The notes beneath the pieces are model-generated. The model made no database searches and was not told where the DNA came from. It worked only from the letters and a program-made list of their open reading frames with translations. DNA of 7,638 nt from an uncultured Bryobacteraceae bacterium. Lineage in GTDB: Bacteria > Acidobacteriota > Terriglobia > Bryobacterales > Bryobacteraceae. The translations under genes and the position numbers were made by a program. Below, piece by piece: positions 1 to 6,146 of this stretch (positions are counted from its first letter, which is position 1; each line of letters begins with the position of its first letter). The stretch is taken from positions 1-7,638 of the forward strand of contig CAKZVG010000476.1 in the NCBI GenBank assembly GCA_937921835.1, written 5' to 3'.

Positions 1-297
1 GGCTGGGCTCTGTACTTCTCCCGCTCCCCCATCCCGGCCAACCGGGGCGGCGGCGCGGTGTACTGGAAACACATCGGCCTCTACGTCTACCGCCGCGATC
101 TGCTGCTCTCCTACAGCAGCCTGCCCCGCGGTCCGCTCGAACAGGCCGAACGGCTCGAGCAGCTCCGGGCGCTGGAGAACGGGTTCCCGATCCGGGTGGT
201 CGAGACCGACTACGAGTCGCTGGGCGTGGACACGCCGGCGGACCTGGAGCGCATCACGCGGTTTACCGGCGGAAAAGAGGAAGCGGGCAATGGCTAA
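1..297 (+). CDS. kdsB: 3-deoxy-manno-octulosonate cytidylyltransferase (CMP-Kdo synthetase), C-terminal 98 residues
   Basis: This is the 3' end of a gene whose start lies left of the window; reading is open from base 1. KdsB is a cytosolic enzyme that activates Kdo with CTP to give CMP-Kdo, the donor used to build the inner core of lipopolysaccharide. Seen in the sequence: [10 protein letters not shown] near the fragment start (residues 6-15), a W-K-H-I-G-L-Y-V-Y segment (22-30), P-L-E-Q-A-E-x-L-E-Q-L-R (45-56), and [10 protein letters not shown] (75-84). All match the order and spacing of the C-terminal third of KdsB proteins. The Asp in GVDTP is nearly invariant and is thought to contribute to metal binding. 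The stop codon overlaps the start of pyrG by 8 bases, which suggests translational coupling. The neighbouring CTP synthase and KdsA supply its two substrates, directly or one step removed. The identification is firm; only the missing N-terminus limits it. Confidence 0.95.
   Translation, partial: GWALYFSRSPIPANRGGGAVYWKHIGLYVYRRDLLLSYSSLPRGPLEQAERLEQLRALENGFPIRVVETDYESLGVDTPADLERITRFTGGKEEAGNG
277..281 (+). promoter_or_regulatory. Ribosome binding site of pyrG
   Basis: GAGGA lies inside the last codons of kdsB, 8 bases before the ATG at 290. It supports the ATG at 290 as the pyrG start, as does the conserved [11 protein letters not shown]-terminus. Confidence 0.7.
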
Positions 298-1933
298 GTA
301 CATCTTCGTCACCGGCGGGGTCGTTTCTTCGCTCGGGAAGGGCATCGCGGCGGCGTCCATTGGCTGCCTGCTCGAGAGCCGCGGTTTGCGCGTCTCCCTT
401 CAAAAATTCGACCCCTACCTCAACGTCGACCCGGGCACCATGAGCCCGTTCCAGCACGGCGAGGTGTTCGTCACCGACGACGGGGCCGAAACCGACCTTG
501 ACCTCGGCCACTACGAGCGCTTCACCCACGTCCAGCTCACCCAGGCGCACAACCTCACTTCCGGGCGCCTCTACGAGCGCATCATCTCGAAAGAGCGGCG
601 CGGCGACTACCTGGGCAAGACCGTGCAGGTGATCCCGCACGTCACCAACGAAATCAAGGCCTTCGCCCGCAGGGCCTCGGCCGGCGTGGACGTCTCCATC
701 ATCGAGATCGGCGGCACGGTGGGCGACATCGAATCGCTGCCGTTCCTGGAAGCCATCCGGCAGATGCGCAAGGAGGAAGGGCGCTCGAACACGCTCTACG
801 TGCACGTCACCCTGGTGCCCTGGATCGCCGCCGCGCAGGAACTCAAAACCAAGCCCACCCAGCACAGCGTGAAGGAACTGCGGGCCATTGGCATCCAGCC
901 CGACGTCCTGGTCTGCCGTTCCGAGAAGCCCATCGCCCCCGAGCTTAAGGAGAAAATCGCGCTCTTCTGCGATGTCGACGGGGACGCCGTCATCACCGCC
1001 CCCGACGTCAAGTCGGTCTACGAGGTGCCACTGGTGCTCGCCGCGCAGTCGGTGGACGCCATTGTGCTTCGCCTGCTGCGCCTGGAAGCTCCCGAGCGCG
1101 ACCTCACGCAGTGGACCGCCATGGTGCAGCGCCTCCGCCACCCGGGCGAACCGGTGCGCATCGGACTGGTCGGCAAGTACGTCGAGTACGAGGATTCCTA
1201 CAAGAGTCTCAAGGAGGCCCTGCTGCACGGCGGCCTGGCGCACAACGCCAAGGTCGAGATCGAGTGGATCGAGGCCGAGGATCTGGAATGGCCGGGCTGC
1301 TGCGCCAGACTCGAACCCTTCGACGGCATTCTGGTGCCGGGCGGTTTCGGCAAGCGGGGCATCGAAGGCATGATCCACGCCATCCGCTTCGCGCGTGAGC
1401 GCAAGGTCCCATATTTCGGCATCTGCCTGGGGATGCAGACCATGGTCATCGAATTCGCGCGCAACGTCTGTGGACTGGAGCGCGCCGATTCCACCGAGTT
1501 CGATCCCGCCACGCCCGACCGCGTCATCTACAAGCTGCGCGAGTTGAAAGGCGTCGACGAGCTGGGCGGCACCATGCGTCTGGGCGCCTACCCGTGCCAG
1601 CTCGCCGAGGGGAGCTTCGCCCGCGCCGCCTACGGCGCCGACGCCATCAGCGAACGCCACCGGCACCGTTACGAATTCAACCGCGATTACGAGGAAATCC
1701 TCACCCGCCACGGGCTGCGCATCACCGGGCAGACGCCCGATGGCACCTACGTCGAGATCTGCGAGATCCCCGATCACCCCTGGTTCCTCGGCTGCCAGTT
1801 CCATCCCGAGTTCAAATCCAAGCCGCTCGAGCCGCACCCGCTGTTCCGCGCCTTCATCGGCGCGGCCATCGAATACCGCGCGCGGCGGCGCGCCGCGCGC
1901 GAAACCGCTTCCGAGTACTCGCATGCGGATTGA
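290..1933 (+). CDS. pyrG: CTP synthase (glutamine-hydrolysing)
   Basis: PyrG makes CTP from UTP, ATP and glutamine in the cytosol, the last step of pyrimidine nucleotide synthesis. The 547 residues are the normal family length. The N-terminal amidoligase domain (about 1-265) shows the P-loop [10 protein letters not shown] (9-18), the [12 protein letters not shown] segment with Asp71, and [10 protein letters not shown] with Glu139. These two acids are equivalent to the Mg-binding Asp72 and Glu140 of the E. coli enzyme. The C-terminal class I glutaminase domain has the nucleophile Cys379 in GICLGMQ and the His505/Glu507 pair in Q-F-H-P-E-F, so the catalytic triad is intact. The last 17 or so residues form an Arg/Ala-rich tail (RARRRAARE) that coincides with a strong DNA inverted repeat. 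The gene overlaps kdsB by 8 bases and kdsA by 11. Placing CTP synthase between kdsB and kdsA is common and fits KdsB's use of CTP. Confidence 0.98.
   Translation: MAKYIFVTGGVVSSLGKGIAAASIGCLLESRGLRVSLQKFDPYLNVDPGTMSPFQHGEVFVTDDGAETDLDLGHYERFTHVQLTQAHNLTSGRLYERIISKERRGDYLGKTVQVIPHVTNEIKAFARRASAGVDVSIIEIGGTVGDIESLPFLEAIRQMRKEEGRSNTLYVHVTLVPWIAAAQELKTKPTQHSVKELRAIGIQPDVLVCRSEKPIAPELKEKIALFCDVDGDAVITAPDVKSVYEVPLVLAAQSVDAIVLRLLRLEAPERDLTQWTAMVQRLRHPGEPVRIGLVGKYVEYEDSYKSLKEALLHGGLAHNAKVEIEWIEAEDLEWPGCCARLEPFDGILVPGGFGKRGIEGMIHAIRFARERKVPYFGICLGMQTMVIEFARNVCGLERADSTEFDPATPDRVIYKLRELKGVDELGGTMRLGAYPCQLAEGSFARAAYGADAISERHRHRYEFNRDYEEILTRHGLRITGQTPDGTYVEICEIPDHPWFLGCQFHPEFKSKPLEPHPLFRAFIGAAIEYRARRRAARETASEYSHAD
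1877..1901 (+). other. Perfect 11-bp GC-only inverted repeat at the pyrG/kdsA junction
   Basis: CGCGCGCGGCG at 1877-1887 and CGCCGCGCGCG at 1891-1901 are exact reverse complements separated by three bases (GCG). The stem would be entirely G-C and very stable in mRNA. It lies inside the pyrG coding end, and the kdsA start codon follows 21 bases later. No T-run follows, so it does not resemble an intrinsic terminator. It may shape translation or mRNA stability at the junction, or may simply result from Arg/Ala codons (residues about 530-538 of PyrG) in GC-rich DNA. Confidence 0.6.
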
Positions 1934-2777
1934 AGTCGAGGCCCCCGGCGGTCCGGTCATTCCCTTCGGCGGCGGGGCGCCGCTGGCCCTCATCGCCGGT
2001 CCCTGCGTCATCGAGAGCGAGGAGCACGCCCATTTTCTCGCGCGGCGCATCGGCGCGATCGCGGGACCGTACGTCTTCAAGGCCTCCTTCGACAAGGCGA
2101 ACCGCAGCAGCGTGAACTCTTACCGCGGACCCGGACTGCGCGAGGGGCTGCGGATTCTGGCCGGCATCCGGGCGGCCGGCTTCCCCGTGCTGACCGACAT
2201 CCACGAGGCCTGGCAGGCCGAAGCCGCGGCCGGGGCGGCCGACATCCTGCAAATACCGGCCTTCCTCTGCCGCCAGACCGACCTGCTGCTGGCGGCCGGG
2301 CGCACCGGGCGGATCGTCAACATCAAGAAGGGCCAGTTCGTGGCGCCGCATGACATCCGGCTGGCGGCGGAGAAGGTGGCCTCCACCGGAAACCTCCGCA
2401 TTCTGCTCACCGAGCGGGGGAGTTGCTTCGGCTACAACAACCTGGTGGTGGACATGCGCGGTCTGGCCGTCATGCGCGAATCCGGCTGGCCGGTGGTCTT
2501 CGACGCTACGCACAGCGTGCAGACGCCGGGCGGGATGGGCGCCACCTCGGGCGGGCAGCCGCAGTTCATCGAGACCCTGGCCCGCGCCGCCGTCGCCGCC
2601 GGCGTGGACGCCCTCTTCGTCGAGGTGCACGAGGCGCCGGCGCGGGCGCTCTCCGACGGCGCCAACGCCTTGCGCCTGGATCTGCTGGCGGGGCTGCTCG
2701 GCCGGCTGCGCAGGATCGGCGCCCTTGTGAACAGTGAAGAGTTCTCAACAAAAGCGCCGGGGAATCCGTCAGAATGA
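1923..2777 (+). CDS. kdsA: 3-deoxy-8-phosphooctulonate synthase (Kdo-8-phosphate synthase), metal-dependent type
   Basis: KdsA condenses phosphoenolpyruvate with D-arabinose-5-phosphate to form Kdo-8-phosphate, the committed step toward Kdo for lipopolysaccharide. The 284 residues span the whole (beta/alpha)8 barrel. Diagnostic motifs are AGPCVIES (25-32), [14 protein letters not shown] (50-63, the KANRSS form that separates KdsA from the related DAHP synthases), T-D-I-H-E (91-95), F-L-C-R-Q-T-D-L (114-121), N-I-K-K-G-Q-F (133-139) and F-D-A-T-H-S-V-Q (193-200). Cys28, His197, Glu234 and Asp245 sit where the metal ligands of the Aquifex enzyme lie; E. coli-type enzymes have Asn instead of the Cys. 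The ATG at 1923 was chosen because it gives the family length and overlaps the pyrG stop by 11 bases. There is no clear Shine-Dalgarno before it, so translation is probably coupled to pyrG. The reading frame stays open further upstream inside pyrG, but that stretch is a shadow. Confidence 0.96.
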   Translation: MRIEVEAPGGPVIPFGGGAPLALIAGPCVIESEEHAHFLARRIGAIAGPYVFKASFDKANRSSVNSYRGPGLREGLRILAGIRAAGFPVLTDIHEAWQAEAAAGAADILQIPAFLCRQTDLLLAAGRTGRIVNIKKGQFVAPHDIRLAAEKVASTGNLRILLTERGSCFGYNNLVVDMRGLAVMRESGWPVVFDATHSVQTPGGMGATSGGQPQFIETLARAAVAAGVDALFVEVHEAPARALSDGANALRLDLLAGLLGRLRRIGALVNSEEFSTKAPGNPSE

Positions 2778-2778
2778 G

Positions 2779-2785
2779 AGGGGAG
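2779..2785 (+). promoter_or_regulatory. Strong ribosome binding site that sets the pilin start
   Basis: AGGGGAG lies 6 bases before the ATG at 2792. The alternative ATG at 2774, which overlaps the kdsA stop as ATGA, has no such site and would put this purine run inside the coding region. This favours 2792 as the start of the pilin-like gene. Confidence 0.7.
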
Positions 2786-2791
2786 ACCCGT

Positions 2792-3253
2792 ATGCAAAAC
2801 CGTCGCCGGCGCGGCTTCTCGCTGATCGAACTCCTGATCGTGATCGCGATCATCCTGATCATCGTCGCCATCGCGGCGCCTCGCCTCGACAAGGCCCGCA
2901 TGCACGCCCAGGAGATGGCGGCGGTCCGCCAGATCCAGACCATTCACACGGCCCAGACGCAATACTACTCGCAGTTCGGCCGCTACGCCGCGAACCTGGC
3001 GGAACTCGGTCCGCCCACCAGCGGGCAGCCCGGCCCTTCGGCCGCCGAACTCATTCCCGGCGACCTGGCCAAGGGCGACAAGAGCGGCTACAAGTTCGCC
3101 ATGGAGGGCGGTCCGCAAGGCTACACCCTGGTGGTGACCCCGCAGGTCTACAACAGCACCGGCCGCCGGTCCTTTTATTCCGACCAGACCATGGTCATCC
3201 GGGAGAACTGGGGGCCCGACCCGGCCACTCCCCAGAGCCCGGAGCTGAAATAG
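2792..3253 (+). CDS. Type IV pilin / type II secretion pseudopilin-like protein
   Basis: A 153-residue class III signal peptide protein. The N-terminus is a short basic leader (QNRRRRG) followed by FSLIELLIVIAIILIIVAI. Prepilin peptidase should cut after Gly8, leaving Phe as the N-methylated first residue and Glu13 as the conserved Glu5 of the mature protein. The hydrophobic stretch (9-29) anchors it in the inner membrane and would form the pilus-core helix. The rest of the helix (to about 60) leads into a short soluble domain with Y-x-x-Q-F-G-R-Y-A-A-N-L-A-E-L, G-Y-K-F and G-Y-T-L-V-V-T-P motifs, then R-R-S-F-Y-S-D-Q-T-M-V-I-R near the end. There are no cysteines. I recall similar short pilin-like proteins as frequent in Acidobacteria. 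It lacks the features needed to name it GspG or PilA, so no symbol is given. It follows kdsA by 14 bases with no visible terminator between, an unexpected place for a single pilin gene with no pilus assembly genes in view. Confidence 0.9.
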   Translation: MQNRRRRGFSLIELLIVIAIILIIVAIAAPRLDKARMHAQEMAAVRQIQTIHTAQTQYYSQFGRYAANLAELGPPTSGQPGPSAAELIPGDLAKGDKSGYKFAMEGGPQGYTLVVTPQVYNSTGRRSFYSDQTMVIRENWGPDPATPQSPELK

Positions 3254-3278
3254 ACGCCTCAGGGATCCGGTCACTTAC

Positions 3279-4430
3279 GTGCCAGCGAAAGCCCGGCTTC
3301 ACTTCTTTTTCTTCGACGCCGGAGGGGGCCATCGCGCCGCCGCCACCGCGCTCCAGCAGGTGATGGAGCAGCAGGGGCGCGCGGTGGACATCCGCCTGGT
3401 GAATCTCCAGGAACTGCTCGATCCGCTGGACATCTTCCGCAAGTACTTCCGCCTGCGCATGCAGGAGCTTTACAACACCATGCTCCGCAAGGGATGGACG
3501 CTCGGATCGGCGCAGATGCTGCCGGTCATGCACGCCATCATCCGCCTCTACCACCGGCCGCAGGTCCGGCTGCTCAGGGAGTTCTGGCGCGAGGACAGGC
3601 CGGACATGGTGGTGTCGCTGATCCCCAACTTTAACCGCGCCTTGTACCAGGCGCTCCGCGCGGCGAATCCCCGCGCTCCCTTCGTCACCATTCTCACCGA
3701 TCTGGCCGACTACCCCCCTCACTTCTGGATCGAGCGGCAGCGGCAATACCTGATCTGTGGCACCGACCGGGCGGTCGAGCAGGCGCTCGAAATGGGCCAC
3801 CGCCCCGAGATGGTGTTCCGCGTCTCGGGGATGATTCTCCGCCCCCATTTCTACCAGCCGGTCGAAGTGGACCGCGCCGCCGAGCGCATCCGGCTGGGGC
3901 TGGAGCCCGGCCGTCCCACCGGGCTGGTGCTGTTCGGCGGCCACGGCTCCGGCGTCATGCTGGAGATCGACCGCCTCATGGAACGCTGCGCCCGTCCCGT
4001 GCAACTCATCTTCATCTGCGGGAAGAACCAGCGGCTGGCCGCGCAACTTCGCGAGCGCGTCTCCCCGATCCCACGCTCGATCGTTGGCTTCACCTCCGAG
4101 ATCCCCTACTACATGCACCTCTCGGACTTCTTCATCGGCAAGCCCGGACCCGGAAGCATCAGCGAAGCCCTGGCCATGAAGCTGCCCGTGATCGTCGAGC
4201 GCAGCATCTTTACGCTTCCGCAGGAACGCTTCAACACCGAGTGGGTGGCCGAGCGGAAGGTCGGCATGGTGGTGGAGAGCTTCCGCGACATCCATGAAGT
4301 GGTCGAGAAGCTGCTCGAACCTGAGGTGCTCGCCAGCTATCGCGCCAACGCTTCCAAACTCGAAAACCGGGCTGTCTTCGAGATTCCCGAGATCCTGGAG
4401 CGGCTGCTCGCCGAAGCCCGCGCCGCCTGA
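3279..4430 (+). CDS. MGDG synthase / MurG-like glycosyltransferase (GT28 family)
   Basis: 383 residues with the two Rossmann-like halves of GT-B enzymes. The N-terminal half resembles the diacylglycerol glycosyltransferase (MGDG synthase) domain: F-F-F-D-A-G-G-G-H-R-A-A-A at 10-22 matches the D-T-G-G-G-H-R-A-S of plant MGD1, where the His is important for catalysis. It is followed by V-T-I-L-T-D-L-A-D-Y (about 135-144). The C-terminal half has L-V-L-F-G-G-H-G-S (about 215-223) and KPGPGSISEALAMKLPVIVE from 288, the nucleotide-sugar binding loop with Glu296. The expected role is transfer of a hexose from a UDP-sugar to a lipid acceptor at the cytoplasmic face of the inner membrane. Sugar and acceptor cannot be read from sequence. 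No membrane span is evident. The start is GTG at 3279, the only start codon after an in-frame stop at 3246-3248; its ribosome binding site (AGGGA, 3261-3265) is distant at 13 bases. It lies 25 bases after the pilin gene and probably ends the operon. Confidence 0.85.
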   Translation: MPAKARLHFFFFDAGGGHRAAATALQQVMEQQGRAVDIRLVNLQELLDPLDIFRKYFRLRMQELYNTMLRKGWTLGSAQMLPVMHAIIRLYHRPQVRLLREFWREDRPDMVVSLIPNFNRALYQALRAANPRAPFVTILTDLADYPPHFWIERQRQYLICGTDRAVEQALEMGHRPEMVFRVSGMILRPHFYQPVEVDRAAERIRLGLEPGRPTGLVLFGGHGSGVMLEIDRLMERCARPVQLIFICGKNQRLAAQLRERVSPIPRSIVGFTSEIPYYMHLSDFFIGKPGPGSISEALAMKLPVIVERSIFTLPQERFNTEWVAERKVGMVVESFRDIHEVVEKLLEPEVLASYRANASKLENRAVFEIPEILERLLAEARAA

Positions 4431-4441
4431 GATTCCGGCGC
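4420..4441. terminator. Possible hairpin between convergent genes
   Basis: GCGCCG (4420-4425) and CGGCGC (4436-4441) form a perfect 6-bp G-C stem around a 10-base loop. It spans the stop of the glycosyltransferase and the 11-base gap before the convergent arylsulfotransferase stop. The position suits a bidirectional terminator, but there is no T-run on either side, so it would not be a canonical intrinsic terminator. Confidence 0.25.
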
Positions 4442-6112
4442 TCAATCCGGTACGCCCGGCAGGAAGCCGGACAGCCGTTCGCCGCCGAAGATCACCCACT
4501 GCACGCCGGGCGCCTCCTCCTCCTCCCGCGCCAGAACCACTTCATACAGCAGCCGGGGCGGGCTGGTGTGGGTGAACTCGCGGACCACCGGCCAGGGACG
4601 CGCCCTGCGCGCGCCCTTCACGACATCCTCGCGGCGCACCGAGGCGCCATAGCAGACCAGAATGTTGCCCGTGCGCGGCAGCCAGTCCACGTCGCCCATC
4701 GCGAAGGTGTAGACCGAATCCGGTCCCGGTTCCTCGCTGGCCCAAACCTCGCGCACGGTCTTCCTGGCGGGATCGATCCGGTATTCGACCGCGCGCGTGA
4801 AGCTCTTGGCCGGGGGCGCGGGCGGTTCAAACGGACGCGCCTGGTTGATGTTGTTGTCGAAGACCAGAACGCTCCCGTGCGGCGTGAGCGAAGGTCCGTG
4901 CTGGTGCCAGAACCAGCGGATGGCGCCTTCCGGCTGGAGCAGCAGCGGGCGCAGCTTCGCGGGCCAGCCGCCCGGCTCGCCCAGGATCCACTCGATCTTC
5001 CCGGAAGGCCGCGCCAGCTTCAGGATCGCGCTCTGCTGCCGCAGGCTCAGCAGGACCGCGCCGCTTTCCGCGTCATAGTAAAGCCCGTTGCCGTGCGACC
5101 AGTCGCGGGTGTCCGGGAAGCCCCGCACCACCCAGTACTGGTTGAAGGTGAGGTAGCCCAGCCGGAACGGATCGAGGTGATCGAGCGCCCGCCAGCGCCA
5201 TACCACCTCGCCGTCGCGCCGGAATTCGACGATCTCATCCCCCTTCACTTTCTGCCGGGCGCGCGGCGCCGCCGGGTCGGTTTCGCTGGTGTAGTAGTTT
5301 TCGATCTGCCGGATCTCGCTTCCGAGCACGATCAGGTTGCCGTTGGACGCCTCCTCGACCGCGTGATGAAAGGTGAGGGTATCGACGGGAAGCGCTTCCG
5401 ACGATCCCTCGGGGCGGCCCTTGGCGTACCACTCCCCGCGCACGTTGCCGAGCGCGTCGATCTCCACCGCCCGGTTGTCGGCGGTGAGGTAGACCAGGTT
5501 TCCGTTGCGCAGCCGCTTGAAGTCGGAGATGCGCTTGTTCGTCCGGTAGTACCAGACCACCTCCCCCGCCGCGTCGAGTCCCAGCAGCAGGCCGTAGCCG
5601 GTGGCGAACTCGCTCTCGGCCGGCGCCGCACCCGGACGCCTCCCCGCCCCGCCCGCGCCACCGCCCGCGCCGCCTTGCCGCCGGACGCTCAGGATCGTGA
5701 TGCCGGGTTCCACCTGCCCCGCTTCGCTCACGCGGGGCGCGACCGGCGGGAAGTCCGGTTCCGCGGGCAGCGCGGGGGCGGTGAACGCAAGCGGCGCCGG
5801 AGCCGCGGCGGTGGCGCCGGCGGCGTTGCGGATCGACACCCGCAGTTGGTAGCGCACCCCCGGCCGCAGTCCCAGGACCGGAAGGCCTTGCGCCGGATCG
5901 CGCTCCGCGCCGAAGCTGGCGCGCCACTTCCGGCCGCCGCCCGAGACGTCGATCGCCGTCGAGACCGCTTCGCCGGCGACGAACCTCACGATCGCCGCCA
6001 GCGGCGCCGAGGTGTTCGGATTCGGCGAAACCTTGGGGGCGGTTTTGAAGCCGGGAGCGGCCGCCGCCGGAAGAGCGCAGAGAAGCAGAGCCAGGAACAT
6101 GGCAAACATCAT
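4442..6112 (-). CDS. Exported arylsulfotransferase (ASST) family protein
   Basis: 556 residues. Residues 1-19 are hydrophobic and end in P-A-A-A-A, a likely signal peptide directing the protein to the periplasm, although it has no basic residue at its front. Residues about 25-115 look like the small beta-sandwich domain found at the N-terminus of bacterial ASSTs. A Gly/Ala-rich linker (147-166) follows, then a six-bladed-propeller-like region with repeated D-x-x-G-E-V-V-W and N-G-N-L-I-V-L motifs. ASSTs move sulfate from one phenol to another through a sulfo-histidine, without PAPS. The E. coli active site is His252, His356, Asn358, Arg374 and His436. Here DWSHGN supplies His340 and Asn342, Arg358 falls exactly 18 residues after the first His as in E. 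coli, W-F-W-H-Q-H-G-P gives His405 as the likely sulfated residue, and T-F-H-H (249/250) matches the remaining His. The mature protein has one Cys (487), so it lacks the disulfide of the E. coli enzyme. The dehydrogenase gene lies 34 bases upstream. The substrate is unknown. Confidence 0.85.
   Translation of the reverse strand: MMFAMFLALLLCALPAAAAPGFKTAPKVSPNPNTSAPLAAIVRFVAGEAVSTAIDVSGGGRKWRASFGAERDPAQGLPVLGLRPGVRYQLRVSIRNAAGATAAAPAPLAFTAPALPAEPDFPPVAPRVSEAGQVEPGITILSVRRQGGAGGGAGGAGRRPGAAPAESEFATGYGLLLGLDAAGEVVWYYRTNKRISDFKRLRNGNLVYLTADNRAVEIDALGNVRGEWYAKGRPEGSSEALPVDTLTFHHAVEEASNGNLIVLGSEIRQIENYYTSETDPAAPRARQKVKGDEIVEFRRDGEVVWRWRALDHLDPFRLGYLTFNQYWVVRGFPDTRDWSHGNGLYYDAESGAVLLSLRQQSAILKLARPSGKIEWILGEPGGWPAKLRPLLLQPEGAIRWFWHQHGPSLTPHGSVLVFDNNINQARPFEPPAPPAKSFTRAVEYRIDPARKTVREVWASEEPGPDSVYTFAMGDVDWLPRTGNILVCYGASVRREDVVKGARRARPWPVVREFTHTSPPRLLYEVVLAREEEEAPGVQWVIFGGERLSGFLPGVPD
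5649..5671 (-). repeat. 12-base-period tandem repeat encoding the Gly/Ala linker of the ASST
   Basis: CCGCCCGCGCC occurs at 5649-5659 and again at 5661-5671, a period of 12 bases or four codons. On the coding strand it gives the run GGAG-GGAG-GAG. It lies between the beta-sandwich and the propeller of the ASST. It would be a natural site for in-frame length variation between strains. Confidence 0.7.
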
Positions 6113-6146
6113 ACTCGCCGGCGGGGTTGCCGCGCCCGGAGGGACG

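Noticed and set aside
263..2095. Long open frame on the - strand opposite pyrG (about 610 codons)
   Set aside because: It is the antisense shadow of a firmly identified gene in GC-rich DNA; its protein is low-complexity Gly/Ala/Asp/Val-rich with no family motif.
2774..2791. Earlier ATG for the pilin, overlapping the kdsA stop as ATGA
   Set aside because: The strong ribosome binding site at 2779-2785 fits the ATG at 2792, and the leader from 2792 already has the right length. The overlap start remains possible through coupling.
2432..3274. - strand open frame spanning kdsA, the junction and the pilin gene
   Set aside because: It overlaps two well-supported genes and has shadow-like composition.
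3254..3278. Terminator or promoter between the pilin and the glycosyltransferase
   Set aside because: The 25-base gap has no stem with a T-run and no recognisable promoter hexamers.
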